Part shown: one piece after another, positions 52,499-60,362 of the stretch | Position numbering within the stretch: position 1 is the stretch's first letter | How the letters are laid out: each line of letters starts with the position of its first letter | Origin: Methanoculleus marisnigri JR1 | Lineage (GTDB): Archaea; Halobacteriota; Methanomicrobia; Methanomicrobiales; Methanoculleaceae | DNA length: 64,000 nucleotides | Direction of reading: 5' to 3' | Assembly (NCBI RefSeq): GCF_000015825.1 | Contig: NC_009051.1 | Coordinates: forward strand, 186,001 to 250,000 | The notes under the pieces: generated by a model | Seen by the model: the letters and a program-made list of their open reading frames with translations, nothing else | What the model was told of the DNA's origin: nothing | The model's database searches: none | Translations under genes and position numbers: made by a program

Positions 52499-52529
52499 TC
52501 AGTACCCGCCCTGCCGGTATTAAAGCGAT

Positions 52530-52566
52530 TTGTTTTACTTTTGAGTTATTTTAAATTGTTTTACTT
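52530..52566. promoter_or_regulatory. wtp promoter with paired direct repeats
   Basis: TTGTTTTACTT occurs at 52530-52540 and again at 52556-52566, 26 bp apart. On the minus strand they flank a TATA-like TTTAAAATAAC, a good arrangement for a regulator that covers the promoter of the metal-uptake operon. It sits between divergent wtpA and the DUF4440 gene. Confidence 0.45.
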
Positions 52567-52655
52567 GATACCCTCCCTGTTTAATCTTGCTGTTCTCAGG
52601 ATGGACTGGACCCGGGGAAACGATTATTATCGACCCGTGCGTTCACACGCTCCTT

Positions 52656-53024
52656 ATGGAAGACCTGTTATCTACTCTGCTGGATATCGAAAAGCGGGCC
52701 TGGAAGGCTGCCGATGTCCGGGACGTGGAGTTCTACCGGGAGTACCTCGCTCCGGAAGCCCTCGTCGTCACTCTTTGCGCGGTCCTGGACCGGGATGGGA
52801 TCATCCGGGATCTCATAGAGAACCCCAATGAACTACCGGCGTATGTCATCACGGATCCGAAAGTCGTGCCCCTCGGGGAGAAGGGTGCCGTCCTCGCGTA
52901 TACCGTCTCCTTCGGCGGGCAGACGATCTTTGTATCGACCGTGTATACACGGAGCGACGGCCGGTGGCGGGCGGCCTTCCACCAGCGGACGCCTGCTTCC
53001 CCGGCGACCTGCCCGGCGGATTAA
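52656..53024 (+). CDS. DUF4440/SnoaL-like (NTF2 fold) protein
   Basis: 122 residues from ATG 52656. The cone fold of NTF2 is visible: LLDIEKRAWKAADVRDVEFY, YLAPEALVVT, VVPLGEKGAVLAYTVSFGGQ and FVSTVYTRSDGRWRAAFHQR. Small ligand-binding or enzymatic proteins of this class have many roles. It converges with thiE (4-bp overlap). Confidence 0.82.
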   Translation: MEDLLSTLLDIEKRAWKAADVRDVEFYREYLAPEALVVTLCAVLDRDGIIRDLIENPNELPAYVITDPKVVPLGEKGAVLAYTVSFGGQTIFVSTVYTRSDGRWRAAFHQRTPASPATCPAD

Positions 53025-53656
53025 CGGCCTTCCGCTTTCGCGGCGGCGATCCGGTCGCGGAGGCTCCGTGCGGCGGCGGTGACGTCGCCCTCTCCCACGA
53101 CCGCCGAGATCACCGCGACGCCGTCCGCCCCCGCGGCGATGACGTCGGCGACGTTTGCTGCGGTGATCCCCCCGATCGCGACGAGCGGGAGGGATACCGC
53201 GGCACGGATCTCTTTGAGTGCGGCAAGCCCGCACCCCGGCCCCGCGTCGTCCTTTGACCCGGTCGCAAACGTCGGGCTGAGCGCCACGTAGTCGGCCCCT
53301 TCCGCCGCGGCCCGGACAGCCGCGGCGACCGACCCGACCGATGCCCCGATGAGGAACCCCGGCGGGACGATGCGCCGTGCCTCGCCCACGGGGAGGTCGT
53401 TTGCGCCGAGGTGGACCCCGTCGGCACCGGCCGCGATGGCGACGTCCAGGCGGTCGTTCACGATGAAGAGCGCGCCGGCGTCAGTGGTGATCTCACGTAT
53501 GGCTACGGCCGCGCTGAGGAGGTCGCGGCCCGGGAGCCTCTTGTCACGGAGCTGGATCACGTCCGCGCCGCCGGCGGCGGCGAGGCGGGCGAGATCCGTG
53601 TGAGTGCGTCCGCGCCCGATCGTCTCGTCGGTGACTACGTAGAGGTCGTATCCCAT
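53021..53656 (-). CDS. thiE: Thiamine-phosphate synthase
   Basis: 211 residues. A TIM barrel with DLYVVTDETIGRGRTHTDLA, VIQLRDKRLPGRDLL, NDRLDVAIAAGADGVHLG, SPTFATGSKDDAGPGCGL and PLVAIGGITAANV, the phosphate site. It joins the pyrimidine and thiazole units of thiamine. Its ATG shares one base with the thiM stop, so the two are one operon. Confidence 0.95.
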   Translation of the reverse strand: MGYDLYVVTDETIGRGRTHTDLARLAAAGGADVIQLRDKRLPGRDLLSAAVAIREITTDAGALFIVNDRLDVAIAAGADGVHLGANDLPVGEARRIVPPGFLIGASVGSVAAAVRAAAEGADYVALSPTFATGSKDDAGPGCGLAALKEIRAAVSLPLVAIGGITAANVADVIAAGADGVAVISAVVGEGDVTAAARSLRDRIAAAKAEGR

Positions 53657-54495
53657 CAGCGCTCCTCGATCCGTGCATGCCCGGCAAGGTCATCGGGTGA
53701 AAGGCCGGCAAGTTCGTCGAAGAGTGCCGTCCGAAACGTGTAGGGGCCGCGTGCCCCTGCCGCGCCCCACTCCCCGGCCAGGCCGAAGGCCGCGAGCGCC
53801 GCGGCCGACGCGACCGCGTAATCTTCCGCGACCGCGACGAACGCCGCGGTGACCGAGGAGGCCATGCACCCCGTCCCCGAGAGCCGGTCCATCGCGGGGT
53901 TGCCGTTCCCGACGAGGAAGACCCTGCTACCGTCGGTCACAACGTCGACCGCCCCCGTCATCGATACGACGGTTCCGGTCGAGCGTGCGCACTCCCGCGC
54001 CGTCTCGACGGGGTCTCCCGCAACGCCGCCGGAATCCACGCCCCGGACGCTCCCGCCCGTCCCGGCAAGGACGCCGATCTCCCCGGCGTTCCCTTTCAGG
54101 ACGGCGATATCGAGGGTATCGAGGAGTTTTCGTGCGGTCGCTGTCCTGAACTCCGTCGCCCCGACGCCGACCGGGTCGAGGACGACCGGGATACCGAGTT
54201 CGTTTGCCCGGCGGCCGGCAATCAGCATGGCCTCGACCTGCGCAGCCGAGAGCGTCCCGATGTTCAGGACGAGAGCGCCGGCGGCCGCGACCATCCCGGC
54301 AACCTCCTCGGGGGCCTCGGCCATCACCGGAGCGGCCCCGGCGCAGATGGTTATGTTCGCGCAGTCGTTGATCGTGACGCCGTTCGTGATGTGATGCACC
54401 AGCGGCCGCTGTGACCGCACGGCGGCAAGGAGGCCGGCGGGGATCGCGCCGTCCACGAAGCGTGCCGATGAGCCTTCTCTCGTGTTGTCCGGCAT
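53656..54495 (-). CDS. thiM: Hydroxyethylthiazole kinase
   Basis: 279 residues of the ribokinase-like ThiM family: QRPLVHHITNGVTINDCANI, AGALVLNIGTLSAAQVEAM, VVLDPVGVGATEFR, LKGNAGEIGVLAG and the ATP-site LSGTGCMASSVTAAF. It phosphorylates the thiazole moiety in salvage. First gene of thiM-thiE. No TPP riboswitch could be recognised upstream. Confidence 0.95.
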   Translation of the reverse strand: MPDNTREGSSARFVDGAIPAGLLAAVRSQRPLVHHITNGVTINDCANITICAGAAPVMAEAPEEVAGMVAAAGALVLNIGTLSAAQVEAMLIAGRRANELGIPVVLDPVGVGATEFRTATARKLLDTLDIAVLKGNAGEIGVLAGTGGSVRGVDSGGVAGDPVETARECARSTGTVVSMTGAVDVVTDGSRVFLVGNGNPAMDRLSGTGCMASSVTAAFVAVAEDYAVASAAALAAFGLAGEWGAAGARGPYTFRTALFDELAGLSPDDLAGHARIEER

Positions 54496-54624
54496 AGGTA
54501 CTTACCTATTTCTCGGGCAGTTGCATAAAGCCGGCCGTTGCCGGGTGCGCGTCGGACCGGATTGCATGCCCGGAGGGGAACTGCTAAAGCGATCTGCACC
54601 CTACCGCTGAGATAGGTGAGGACG

Positions 54625-55569
54625 ATGCTCAGCGTAAACCGCACGGCGATGCCCGCCGTCAGAGAACTGATCGACCGCCGGGACGAACACGGGATCGCGG
54701 TCGCGGAGCAGGAGAACGGCGCAACGTGCATCGACTGCGGCGTGCACGTCCCCGGGAGTTACCGGGCGGGCGCCCTCTTCGTGGAGACCTGCCTTGCGGG
54801 GCTTGCGACGACGGCGATAACCATGGGCCGGGTGGGGGACGTGCCCGTCCCGTTCCTGCACCTCACCGTGAGCCGCCCCGCTCTCGCGTGCCTCGGTTCG
54901 CAGAAGGCGGGATGGGTGCTCAAGGCCGGGGGCTACTCCGCGATGGCTTCCGGTCCGGCGCGGGCGCTCTCCTTAAAGCCGAAAAATACCTACAAAATGC
55001 TTGGCTACCGCGACACATCCCGGACCGGCATCCTCGCGCTGGAGGCCGATTCCCTGCCCGACGAGGAGGTCACGGGCTTCATCGCGGAGAAGTGCGGCAT
55101 CGAACCCGAAAACCTCTACGTCCTCGTCGCCCCGACCCGGAGCCTGGTCGGCTCGGTGCAGATCTCCGGCCGGGTCGTCACGGCGACCCTCCACAAACTC
55201 GAGGAGAAGGGATACGACGTCCTCCGGATCAGCCATGCGGCGGGCCGATCGCCGATCGCGCCCATAAAGCGGACCGGCATCGAGGCGATGGGGACGACCA
55301 ACGACTGCAACATCTACTACGGCTCGGTCTCCCTCGTCGCGGAGGGCTACGACCCGGTCTTTGCGACCCTCCCCTCCCGGACCTCCCCCGACTACGGGAG
55401 GCCGTTTGCCCGGGTGCTCAAGGATGCCGGCTACGACTTCCTCAAGGTGGACTCGCTGCTTGCCTTCTCGCCGGCAGAGGTCACGGTGAACGATTCGGAG
55501 AGCGGCGAAGTCCATCACTTCGGCAGGCTGAATGCCGACGTGCTGCTTGAGTCGTTCGGGTTTCTGTAG
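54625..55569 (+). CDS. mch: Methenyltetrahydromethanopterin cyclohydrolase
   Basis: 314 residues. It interconverts methenyl- and formyl-tetrahydromethanopterin, a core methanogenesis step. Recognisable stretches are CIDCGVHVPGSYRAG, ITMGRVGDVPVPFLHLTVSR, LGSQKAGWVL, SLKPKNTYKMLGYRDTS and GTTNDCNIYYGSVS. AGGTGAGG lies 3 nt before ATG 54625, preferred over a GTG 9 bp earlier. Monocistronic, divergent from thiM. Confidence 0.96.
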   Translation: MLSVNRTAMPAVRELIDRRDEHGIAVAEQENGATCIDCGVHVPGSYRAGALFVETCLAGLATTAITMGRVGDVPVPFLHLTVSRPALACLGSQKAGWVLKAGGYSAMASGPARALSLKPKNTYKMLGYRDTSRTGILALEADSLPDEEVTGFIAEKCGIEPENLYVLVAPTRSLVGSVQISGRVVTATLHKLEEKGYDVLRISHAAGRSPIAPIKRTGIEAMGTTNDCNIYYGSVSLVAEGYDPVFATLPSRTSPDYGRPFARVLKDAGYDFLKVDSLLAFSPAEVTVNDSESGEVHHFGRLNADVLLESFGFL

Positions 55570-56549
55570 AACCAGGTATGAGTCTGGATTCAAGGGCTCT
55601 GTTGAACTCCTCTACTTTCTTCAGGAAGTATTTCAGGGCAACTCCGTTCTACTCACATAACCCCATCAACCGATATTCCCGGGTATCGTCACGCACTGCC
55701 CCCGCCCTGGGGGCGGGGTGCGACGGACAGGACGTCCGGAGCTTGAGAAGACCGAAGGTCTTCGAGTGGAGGTTACAGGCGTATAGTTATCTGTAGAAAT
55801 TGATTCTGGACACTGAAGACACGAGGCAGAGACAGGGGAGGGGGCGAGCCCCCTCCCCGTCAGCCCCACCCCCGTGGCGATATCCCCACGGTCCACAGTA
55901 TGGGGAGATCCCGAAAAAGAACAGAATCCCAACTCGCTCCCGGGACACGGCTTCCCACCGGCTATCGCCACGCACTGCCCCCGCCCCCAAGGGTGCGGGG
56001 GAGGAGGCCGGAGGCCGGATGGGGTGGGGGTCACAGGTATAGCCTTATGGAGTAGAGACAGGGGAGGGGGGGATGCTCCCTCGAAGAACTTCGTTCTTCT
56101 CGTGTTCGCTTCGCTCCCCCCTCGAAATTCTTCGAGTTTCTCATGCTCACTCCGTTCGCACCTCGACGCCTCACGGCTTCTCGTGCTCCGCTCCTCCGGA
56201 GCATCGCACTCGCACCTCCGGTGCTCAAGCTCGCTTCGCTCGCACTCCCTGTCAGCCCCACAGCGAACCCCTTCAGGTTTCTCGAACTCCTGTCTCGCAC
56301 CTTCGGTGCTCACGCTCCAGTTCTAGCGAACTGTCGCGTCCTGCGGACAGTCGTTCCCCCAATGGCGATAAGCGACTGGCCGAAGGGCAGGAGCTCGAGC
56401 ACCATCAGGTGCGCAGCCACCACGGTCCAGCGTACTGGTAGGTGCTGTGGCCCAACACACTCTCATAGGTGTGTGTTTCAGGATGCCCTTGTTTCCATCG
56501 ACAGCGAGACACCACTCATGGAACGTAAAAAAGGAGCCTGATCCCGGAA
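55570..56549. repeat. 980-bp gene-free region with direct repeats and reversed cassettes
   Basis: 55680-55870 and 55960-56070 share CACGCACTGCCCCCGCCC, GAGACAGGGGAGGG and GGGGTCACAGG-like blocks, so they are a partial direct repeat. 55730-55770 holds GGACgTCC and AAGACCgaaGGTCTT. From 56090 to 56430 a long chain of reverse-oriented cassettes appears (GAACTTCGTTC, GAAATTCTTCGAGTTTC, GCACCtccGGTGC, GCACCttcGGTGC, GTCCtgcGGAC and others). CAACACA/GTGTGTG near 56455 forms another hairpin. No gene seen. Confidence 0.7.
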
Positions 56550-56822
56550 TTACTCCGGGCTCGTCTTCTCGCGGTAGCGCTCGAGCGCCTTCTCGACGTA
56601 CGACGTCATCTGCACGGCGCCGACGACGCAGGCATCGGCGCACTTCCCGCAGCCGATGCAGGTCTCCGGATTCGTGATCCAGGCCTTGTCGATCTTCTTT
56701 CCGAGATCCACGAGCTCGATCGAGCCGGTCGGACAGGCCTCGACGCAGTCGCCGCACCCCTCGCATGAGAAGGGGATGATCCAGGGGAACTGTTTAGGCA
56801 TCTTTTTTTCGTCGCTGCTCAT
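56550..56822 (-). CDS. Ferredoxin with two 4Fe-4S clusters
   Basis: 90 residues. CEGCGDCVEACPTG and CIGCGKCADACVVG are two cluster motifs, with a longer linker than in classical clostridial ferredoxin and a helical C-terminal tail. It shuttles electrons. It is last in a four-gene operon with two flavin-fold proteins and a CCG iron-sulfur protein. Confidence 0.92.
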   Translation of the reverse strand: MSSDEKKMPKQFPWIIPFSCEGCGDCVEACPTGSIELVDLGKKIDKAWITNPETCIGCGKCADACVVGAVQMTSYVEKALERYREKTSPE

Positions 56823-56828
56823 CAGACC

Positions 56829-57308
56829 TCAGTCCCTCTTTCTCGGCACGTCCTTCCAGCGCTGCCGCTCCCAGGCGTCGAGTTCCTCCGGCGTCATGCC
56901 GTCGAGCCTCTGCCCGGCCTCGTAGCCGGGCTTCGTGCAGTAGAGTTCGGTCAGGCGGACAAGGAGCACCAATTCCGCGTCGATCCCTTTTTCCTCTTTC
57001 GCCTGTGCCGCGACCGTGTCGAAGACCGATCCGGACCGGAGGAGTTCTCCGGTTCCCTTGAACTGGTACGCAGCACGAATACCCCCCTGGCGCGAGACGC
57101 CGAACGCCACTCTGGGGTTCTCCGACAGCACGGGCGCGATCACCTTCGCTTCGTCCTGTGCAAGCGCGAACGCCACCTCGCCGTTGGTCGTCGCCTTTGC
57201 GTAGCGGCCCAGCACCACGAACGGCACGCCCTCCGGCGTCGCGACGCAGAGGTGGCAGCCCATCGCCTCGATCCAGGCCTTCATCCTGTCTGTAAGGTTT
57301 ACCGTCAT
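56829..57308 (-). CDS. Pyridoxamine 5'-phosphate oxidase-like flavin-binding protein
   Basis: 159 residues. A split-barrel FMN-binding fold: LTDRMKAWIEAMGCHLCVAT, VPFVVLGRYAKATTNGEVAF, NPRVAFGVSRQGGIRAAYQF. The end, MTPEELDAWERQRWKDVPRK, is an added helix. The ATG at 57308 follows GGGGTGATC, a strong ribosome site; a GTG at 57317 that overlaps the upstream stop is the alternative. Likely a flavin or F420-type redox partner. Confidence 0.85.
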   Translation of the reverse strand: MTVNLTDRMKAWIEAMGCHLCVATPEGVPFVVLGRYAKATTNGEVAFALAQDEAKVIAPVLSENPRVAFGVSRQGGIRAAYQFKGTGELLRSGSVFDTVAAQAKEEKGIDAELVLLVRLTELYCTKPGYEAGQRLDGMTPEELDAWERQRWKDVPRKRD

Positions 57309-57313
57309 CTCGA

Positions 57314-57805
57314 TCACCCCGTTAGAACCTTCTCTCCCACGTTCCCCGGCTCGATGGAGTAGGCCTCCTCGACATGCACGACCACGACCCCGCGCTGGAC
57401 GGCTTTCGGGAAGACGATGTCCGGCGGCACCTCATCCGGCGGTTCGGCCTTGTTCCAGTTCCCCCACTCGTTCAGGATATCCGTCGCGTTCGCGCCGTAC
57501 CAGTCGAAATCGCGCGGGAACCCGTACTCCATGTCCACGGCCTTACCTTTGAAGACCCACCACCGCCCCTCGTCGAGCGGGTGGCAGATCGTGACCGCGA
57601 CCTCGGGGTTCTCCTTGATGTTCGCCTTCGTCTTCAAGAGGAACATATCGGCGATCAGGATCTTGTCGTCCATGTGCGTGGCGACGAACCGCATCGCGGC
57701 GATGTTCGGGTTGCCGTCCCTGCTCGACGTGCAGAGGTAGATCAGGCTCCCTCCCTTGCCGGGAACCCGCAGGGCTTCTTTCATCTCCTTCGTAAACTTC
57801 ACCAT
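57314..57805 (-). CDS. Pyridoxamine 5'-phosphate oxidase-like flavin-binding protein
   Basis: 163 residues from ATG 57805, with GAGGTGAG upstream. Split barrel: FTKEMKEALRVPGKGGSLIY, NPNIAAMRFVATHMDDKILI, KTKANIKENPEVAVTICHPL, GRWWVFKGKAVDM. A second, different copy of the same fold follows; two such barrels may form a heterodimer. Substrate unknown. Confidence 0.85.
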   Translation of the reverse strand: MVKFTKEMKEALRVPGKGGSLIYLCTSSRDGNPNIAAMRFVATHMDDKILIADMFLLKTKANIKENPEVAVTICHPLDEGRWWVFKGKAVDMEYGFPRDFDWYGANATDILNEWGNWNKAEPPDEVPPDIVFPKAVQRGVVVVHVEEAYSIEPGNVGEKVLTG

Positions 57806-57823
57806 TCTTCTCACCTCGTCTGG

Positions 57824-58912
57824 CTACTTCACCGGATACCCGAACGCGGCGGTTCCGGCAGGGCCGAGTTCCTCGCCCAGCGCCTGTTTCACGAGTTGGG
57901 TGATGTAAATCGGTTCGATCTCCATCTTCCGGCAGGTCGCCCGCATCACGGAGATGCAGGCCGGGCAGATGAAGACGAGTTCTTCGGCGCCGGCTTCGGC
58001 GGCATCGCCGATGTTTTTACGCTGGATATCGACCGCTCGCTCGTGCTGGGTGTGGAAGATCCCGCACCCGCAGCAGAGCCGGTCATCTCCCGTATACGTC
58101 CGCTTCTCCTCGACGGACTCTACACCGATCATCTCGAAGATATCGGCGAGCCAGTCCGACCAGATCTCGCGGTCCCCGCCTCTCGGGGCGTAGCGCGTCG
58201 TGCAGCCGCCCTGCACCGCGACGCTGAGGCCGAGCGGGTTTTTGATCCGGTCGGGGTGGTCGCGCAGCCAGTTCCTGATGTGCTCGAGGATATGGACCGG
58301 CCGGAACGGCACCTCGATCCCCTGCTGCGTCGCGAGGGTCGTCGCCACGTTGTAGCAGGCGTCGTGGGTGAAGACGATCTCGTCGACCCCGAACTCTTCG
58401 GCCGCTTTCGCGAGATTCTCGATGAACTGCGGGAGGTTCTTCAGCGGCCGGGACGCCCGGCCGAGGTGGGTCTCGGTGAACCCGCATGCGTACGGCCCTC
58501 CCCCGATGACGGTTGCGTCCTCAAACACCTGCCCCGTCAGGAACTCCGCCTGGGGCACCACCTCGTAAATCCCGCCGGCCGAGATCAGCGCCCCTCCCGG
58601 CTTTCCTCTCCGGATGACTACGGCCGGTTTCGTCAGCCAGTCGCTCGACGGCTTCGCGTCCGCCGGGATGCCGAGAACACCCGTCTCTTCCTGCCGCCGT
58701 GCGATGAGGTCCCACGGGTCGGCGCCCAGCGGGCAGAAATCGTTGCACGCTGCGCAGGTGATGCACTCTTTCAGGATCGGGTGGCGTTCTCCCTCTATCA
58801 GGGACTTCATCGCTCTCTTTGCGTCGTCCTCGTCGTACGATACGTACGGGCAGCGGACGAGACATTCTCCCCTGCAGCGGGAGAAGTCGCATTTCGATAG
58901 ATCAAATGCCAT
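57824..58912 (-). CDS. Iron-sulfur CCG-domain protein (HdrD/GlpC-like)
   Basis: 362 residues. An atypical N-terminal Fe-S region: CDFSRCRGECLVRCPY and CITCAACNDFCP, then two CCG-like segments, the second reading DRLCCGCGIFHTQHE with CPACISVMRATC. The known HdrD/HdrB CCG domains bind non-cubane clusters that handle disulfides. Start is ATG 58912; a GTG one codon earlier is possible. First gene of the operon ending with the ferredoxin. It is likely an oxidoreductase of a thiol or heterodisulfide-like substrate; which one is open. Confidence 0.83.
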   Translation of the reverse strand: MAFDLSKCDFSRCRGECLVRCPYVSYDEDDAKRAMKSLIEGERHPILKECITCAACNDFCPLGADPWDLIARRQEETGVLGIPADAKPSSDWLTKPAVVIRRGKPGGALISAGGIYEVVPQAEFLTGQVFEDATVIGGGPYACGFTETHLGRASRPLKNLPQFIENLAKAAEEFGVDEIVFTHDACYNVATTLATQQGIEVPFRPVHILEHIRNWLRDHPDRIKNPLGLSVAVQGGCTTRYAPRGGDREIWSDWLADIFEMIGVESVEEKRTYTGDDRLCCGCGIFHTQHERAVDIQRKNIGDAAEAGAEELVFICPACISVMRATCRKMEIEPIYITQLVKQALGEELGPAGTAAFGYPVK

Positions 58913-59234
58913 CACACATCCCTCGTTCTACCCTGTGTCAATACCCTCTCTTTAACGTGGGGTTCCCGGCAAGACGGGTCTCGAACCGATCTCCGCCCTT
59001 TCCCGCCGGAGAACCGTTCAGGGAGCAGATCCGGTGAGCGCCGTGGATCGTCTCGCACCGGGGGGGTCAGGCATGTACGCATCAATATCGTTTTCTGTTA
59101 ACACTGTTAACTTTGTTATGCGAGCCGTGGTGCACGATCCTGTTCGGGAAGAACACTCGTGCGGGCTCACAATCACTTCGTGACCGGTGAACGGGATCGT
59201 CCGTTCTCCGGAGATGGGGTGCCAGGGGTACGTT
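58913..59234. promoter_or_regulatory. Divergent promoter region with GTTAAC palindrome
   Basis: Between the CCG protein and Mrp genes. GTTAACACTGTTAAC (59097-59111) is a symmetric 15-mer that could be an operator. No gene is seen. Confidence 0.4.
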
Positions 59235-60089
59235 ATGGCAGAAGCAGACAATACAACGAAGGATGCCGGACAGCAGCAGAAAAACCCGCTTGAAAAGGTC
59301 GCCGTGAGTGTCAGGCACGTTATCCTGGTGCTGAGCGGAAAGGGAGGCGTCGGGAAGAGCACGGTGGCCGCGAACTTTGCAATGGCGCTCGCGAACCACG
59401 GTTACCAGACGGGCCTTCTCGATCTCGATATCCACGGCCCCAACATCCCCAAGATGCTGGGCATCGAGGAGACGAAACTCACGTCGACGAACGGCACGAC
59501 GATCGAACCGGTATACGTGGTGCCGGCACTCGGCGTCGTCTCGATGGCGTTTCTCCTGCCGGATAAGAGCACTCCTGTCATCTGGCGCGGTCCCATGAAG
59601 ATGCAGGCCATCAAACAGTTCCTCGCGGATGTTAACTGGGGAGACCTTGACTACCTCGTGGTGGATCTGCCTCCGGGCACGGGAGACGAGGCGTTATCGA
59701 TCATCCAGCTCGCCCCGAACGTTGCCGGTGCCGTTGTCGTGACGACGCCGCAGGAGGTTGCCGTCCTCGACTCGACGAAGGCCGTAAAATTCATTGAAAA
59801 GATGGATATCAAGGTTCTCGGCATCGTCGAGAACATGAGTGGCATGGTTTGCCCGCATTGCGGCAAGGAGATCGACCTCTTCGGACAGGGCGGGGGGAAG
59901 AAGGCTGCAAAAGACCTTGGCGTGCCGTACCTCGGCAATATCCCTCTGGATCCCGATGTGCGCAGGGCCGGTGACGAAGGACGCCCCTTCATCGTCCGGC
60001 GTCCGGGTATGAGCGCGGATAACCCCACGTGGGAGCATGTGGACAGGGTCATGCAGGCGGTTCTCCGCAGTATCGGAGAGGCGCATTAG
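59235..60089 (+). CDS. Mrp/NBP35-family ATP-binding iron-sulfur carrier
   Basis: 284 residues. The deviant Walker A LSGKGGVGKST, LLDLDIHGPNIPKMLG, DYLVVDLPPGTGDEALSI, and the Fe-S site CPHCG near residue 215. It assembles and delivers 4Fe-4S clusters to apo-enzymes, which a methanogen with many ferredoxin-like proteins needs. Start ATG 59235, preceded by about 50 bp of polar in-frame codons that are not part of the family. Confidence 0.95.
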   Translation: MAEADNTTKDAGQQQKNPLEKVAVSVRHVILVLSGKGGVGKSTVAANFAMALANHGYQTGLLDLDIHGPNIPKMLGIEETKLTSTNGTTIEPVYVVPALGVVSMAFLLPDKSTPVIWRGPMKMQAIKQFLADVNWGDLDYLVVDLPPGTGDEALSIIQLAPNVAGAVVVTTPQEVAVLDSTKAVKFIEKMDIKVLGIVENMSGMVCPHCGKEIDLFGQGGGKKAAKDLGVPYLGNIPLDPDVRRAGDEGRPFIVRRPGMSADNPTWEHVDRVMQAVLRSIGEAH

Positions 60090-60134
60090 GATGCCGGGAA
60101 TAGATGCTGCAGGGAGACGGAGGCAAGCAGAGGC

Positions 60135-60320
60135 ATGAAAAAGTTCCGTATAGAACTGACCGGGTTCATCGAGATGGACACCGACCAGGAGCGCGACGCA
60201 CGGATACTGGCCGAGCGGATTCTTGAGGAGATCCGTTCGGTCTTTTCCGGGCACGGCGCGATACAGGACTGCGACGTCGGGATCGGCCTGGTCACGGAGA
60301 AACCGCTCACCCGGCGTTAG
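60135..60320 (+). CDS. Small conserved protein of unknown function
   Basis: 61 residues: MKKFRIELTGFIEMDTDQER, a helix ARILAERILEEIRSVFSG, and QDCDVGIGLVTEKPL at the end. A beta-alpha-beta pattern with charged N terminus. It follows Mrp by 45 bp on the same strand. I cannot name the family. Confidence 0.65.
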   Translation: MKKFRIELTGFIEMDTDQERDARILAERILEEIRSVFSGHGAIQDCDVGIGLVTEKPLTRR

Positions 60321-60362
60321 ATATGAGCGATCCGCAGGGGGTGTTCAGCCGGATTACCGTGT

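Noticed and set aside
54580-54630. Possible THI-box (CTGAGA) near thiM and mch
   Set aside because: Only the hexamer is present; the rest of a TPP riboswitch (ACCCTT, GAACCTGATC helices) is absent, and it lies on the mch side.
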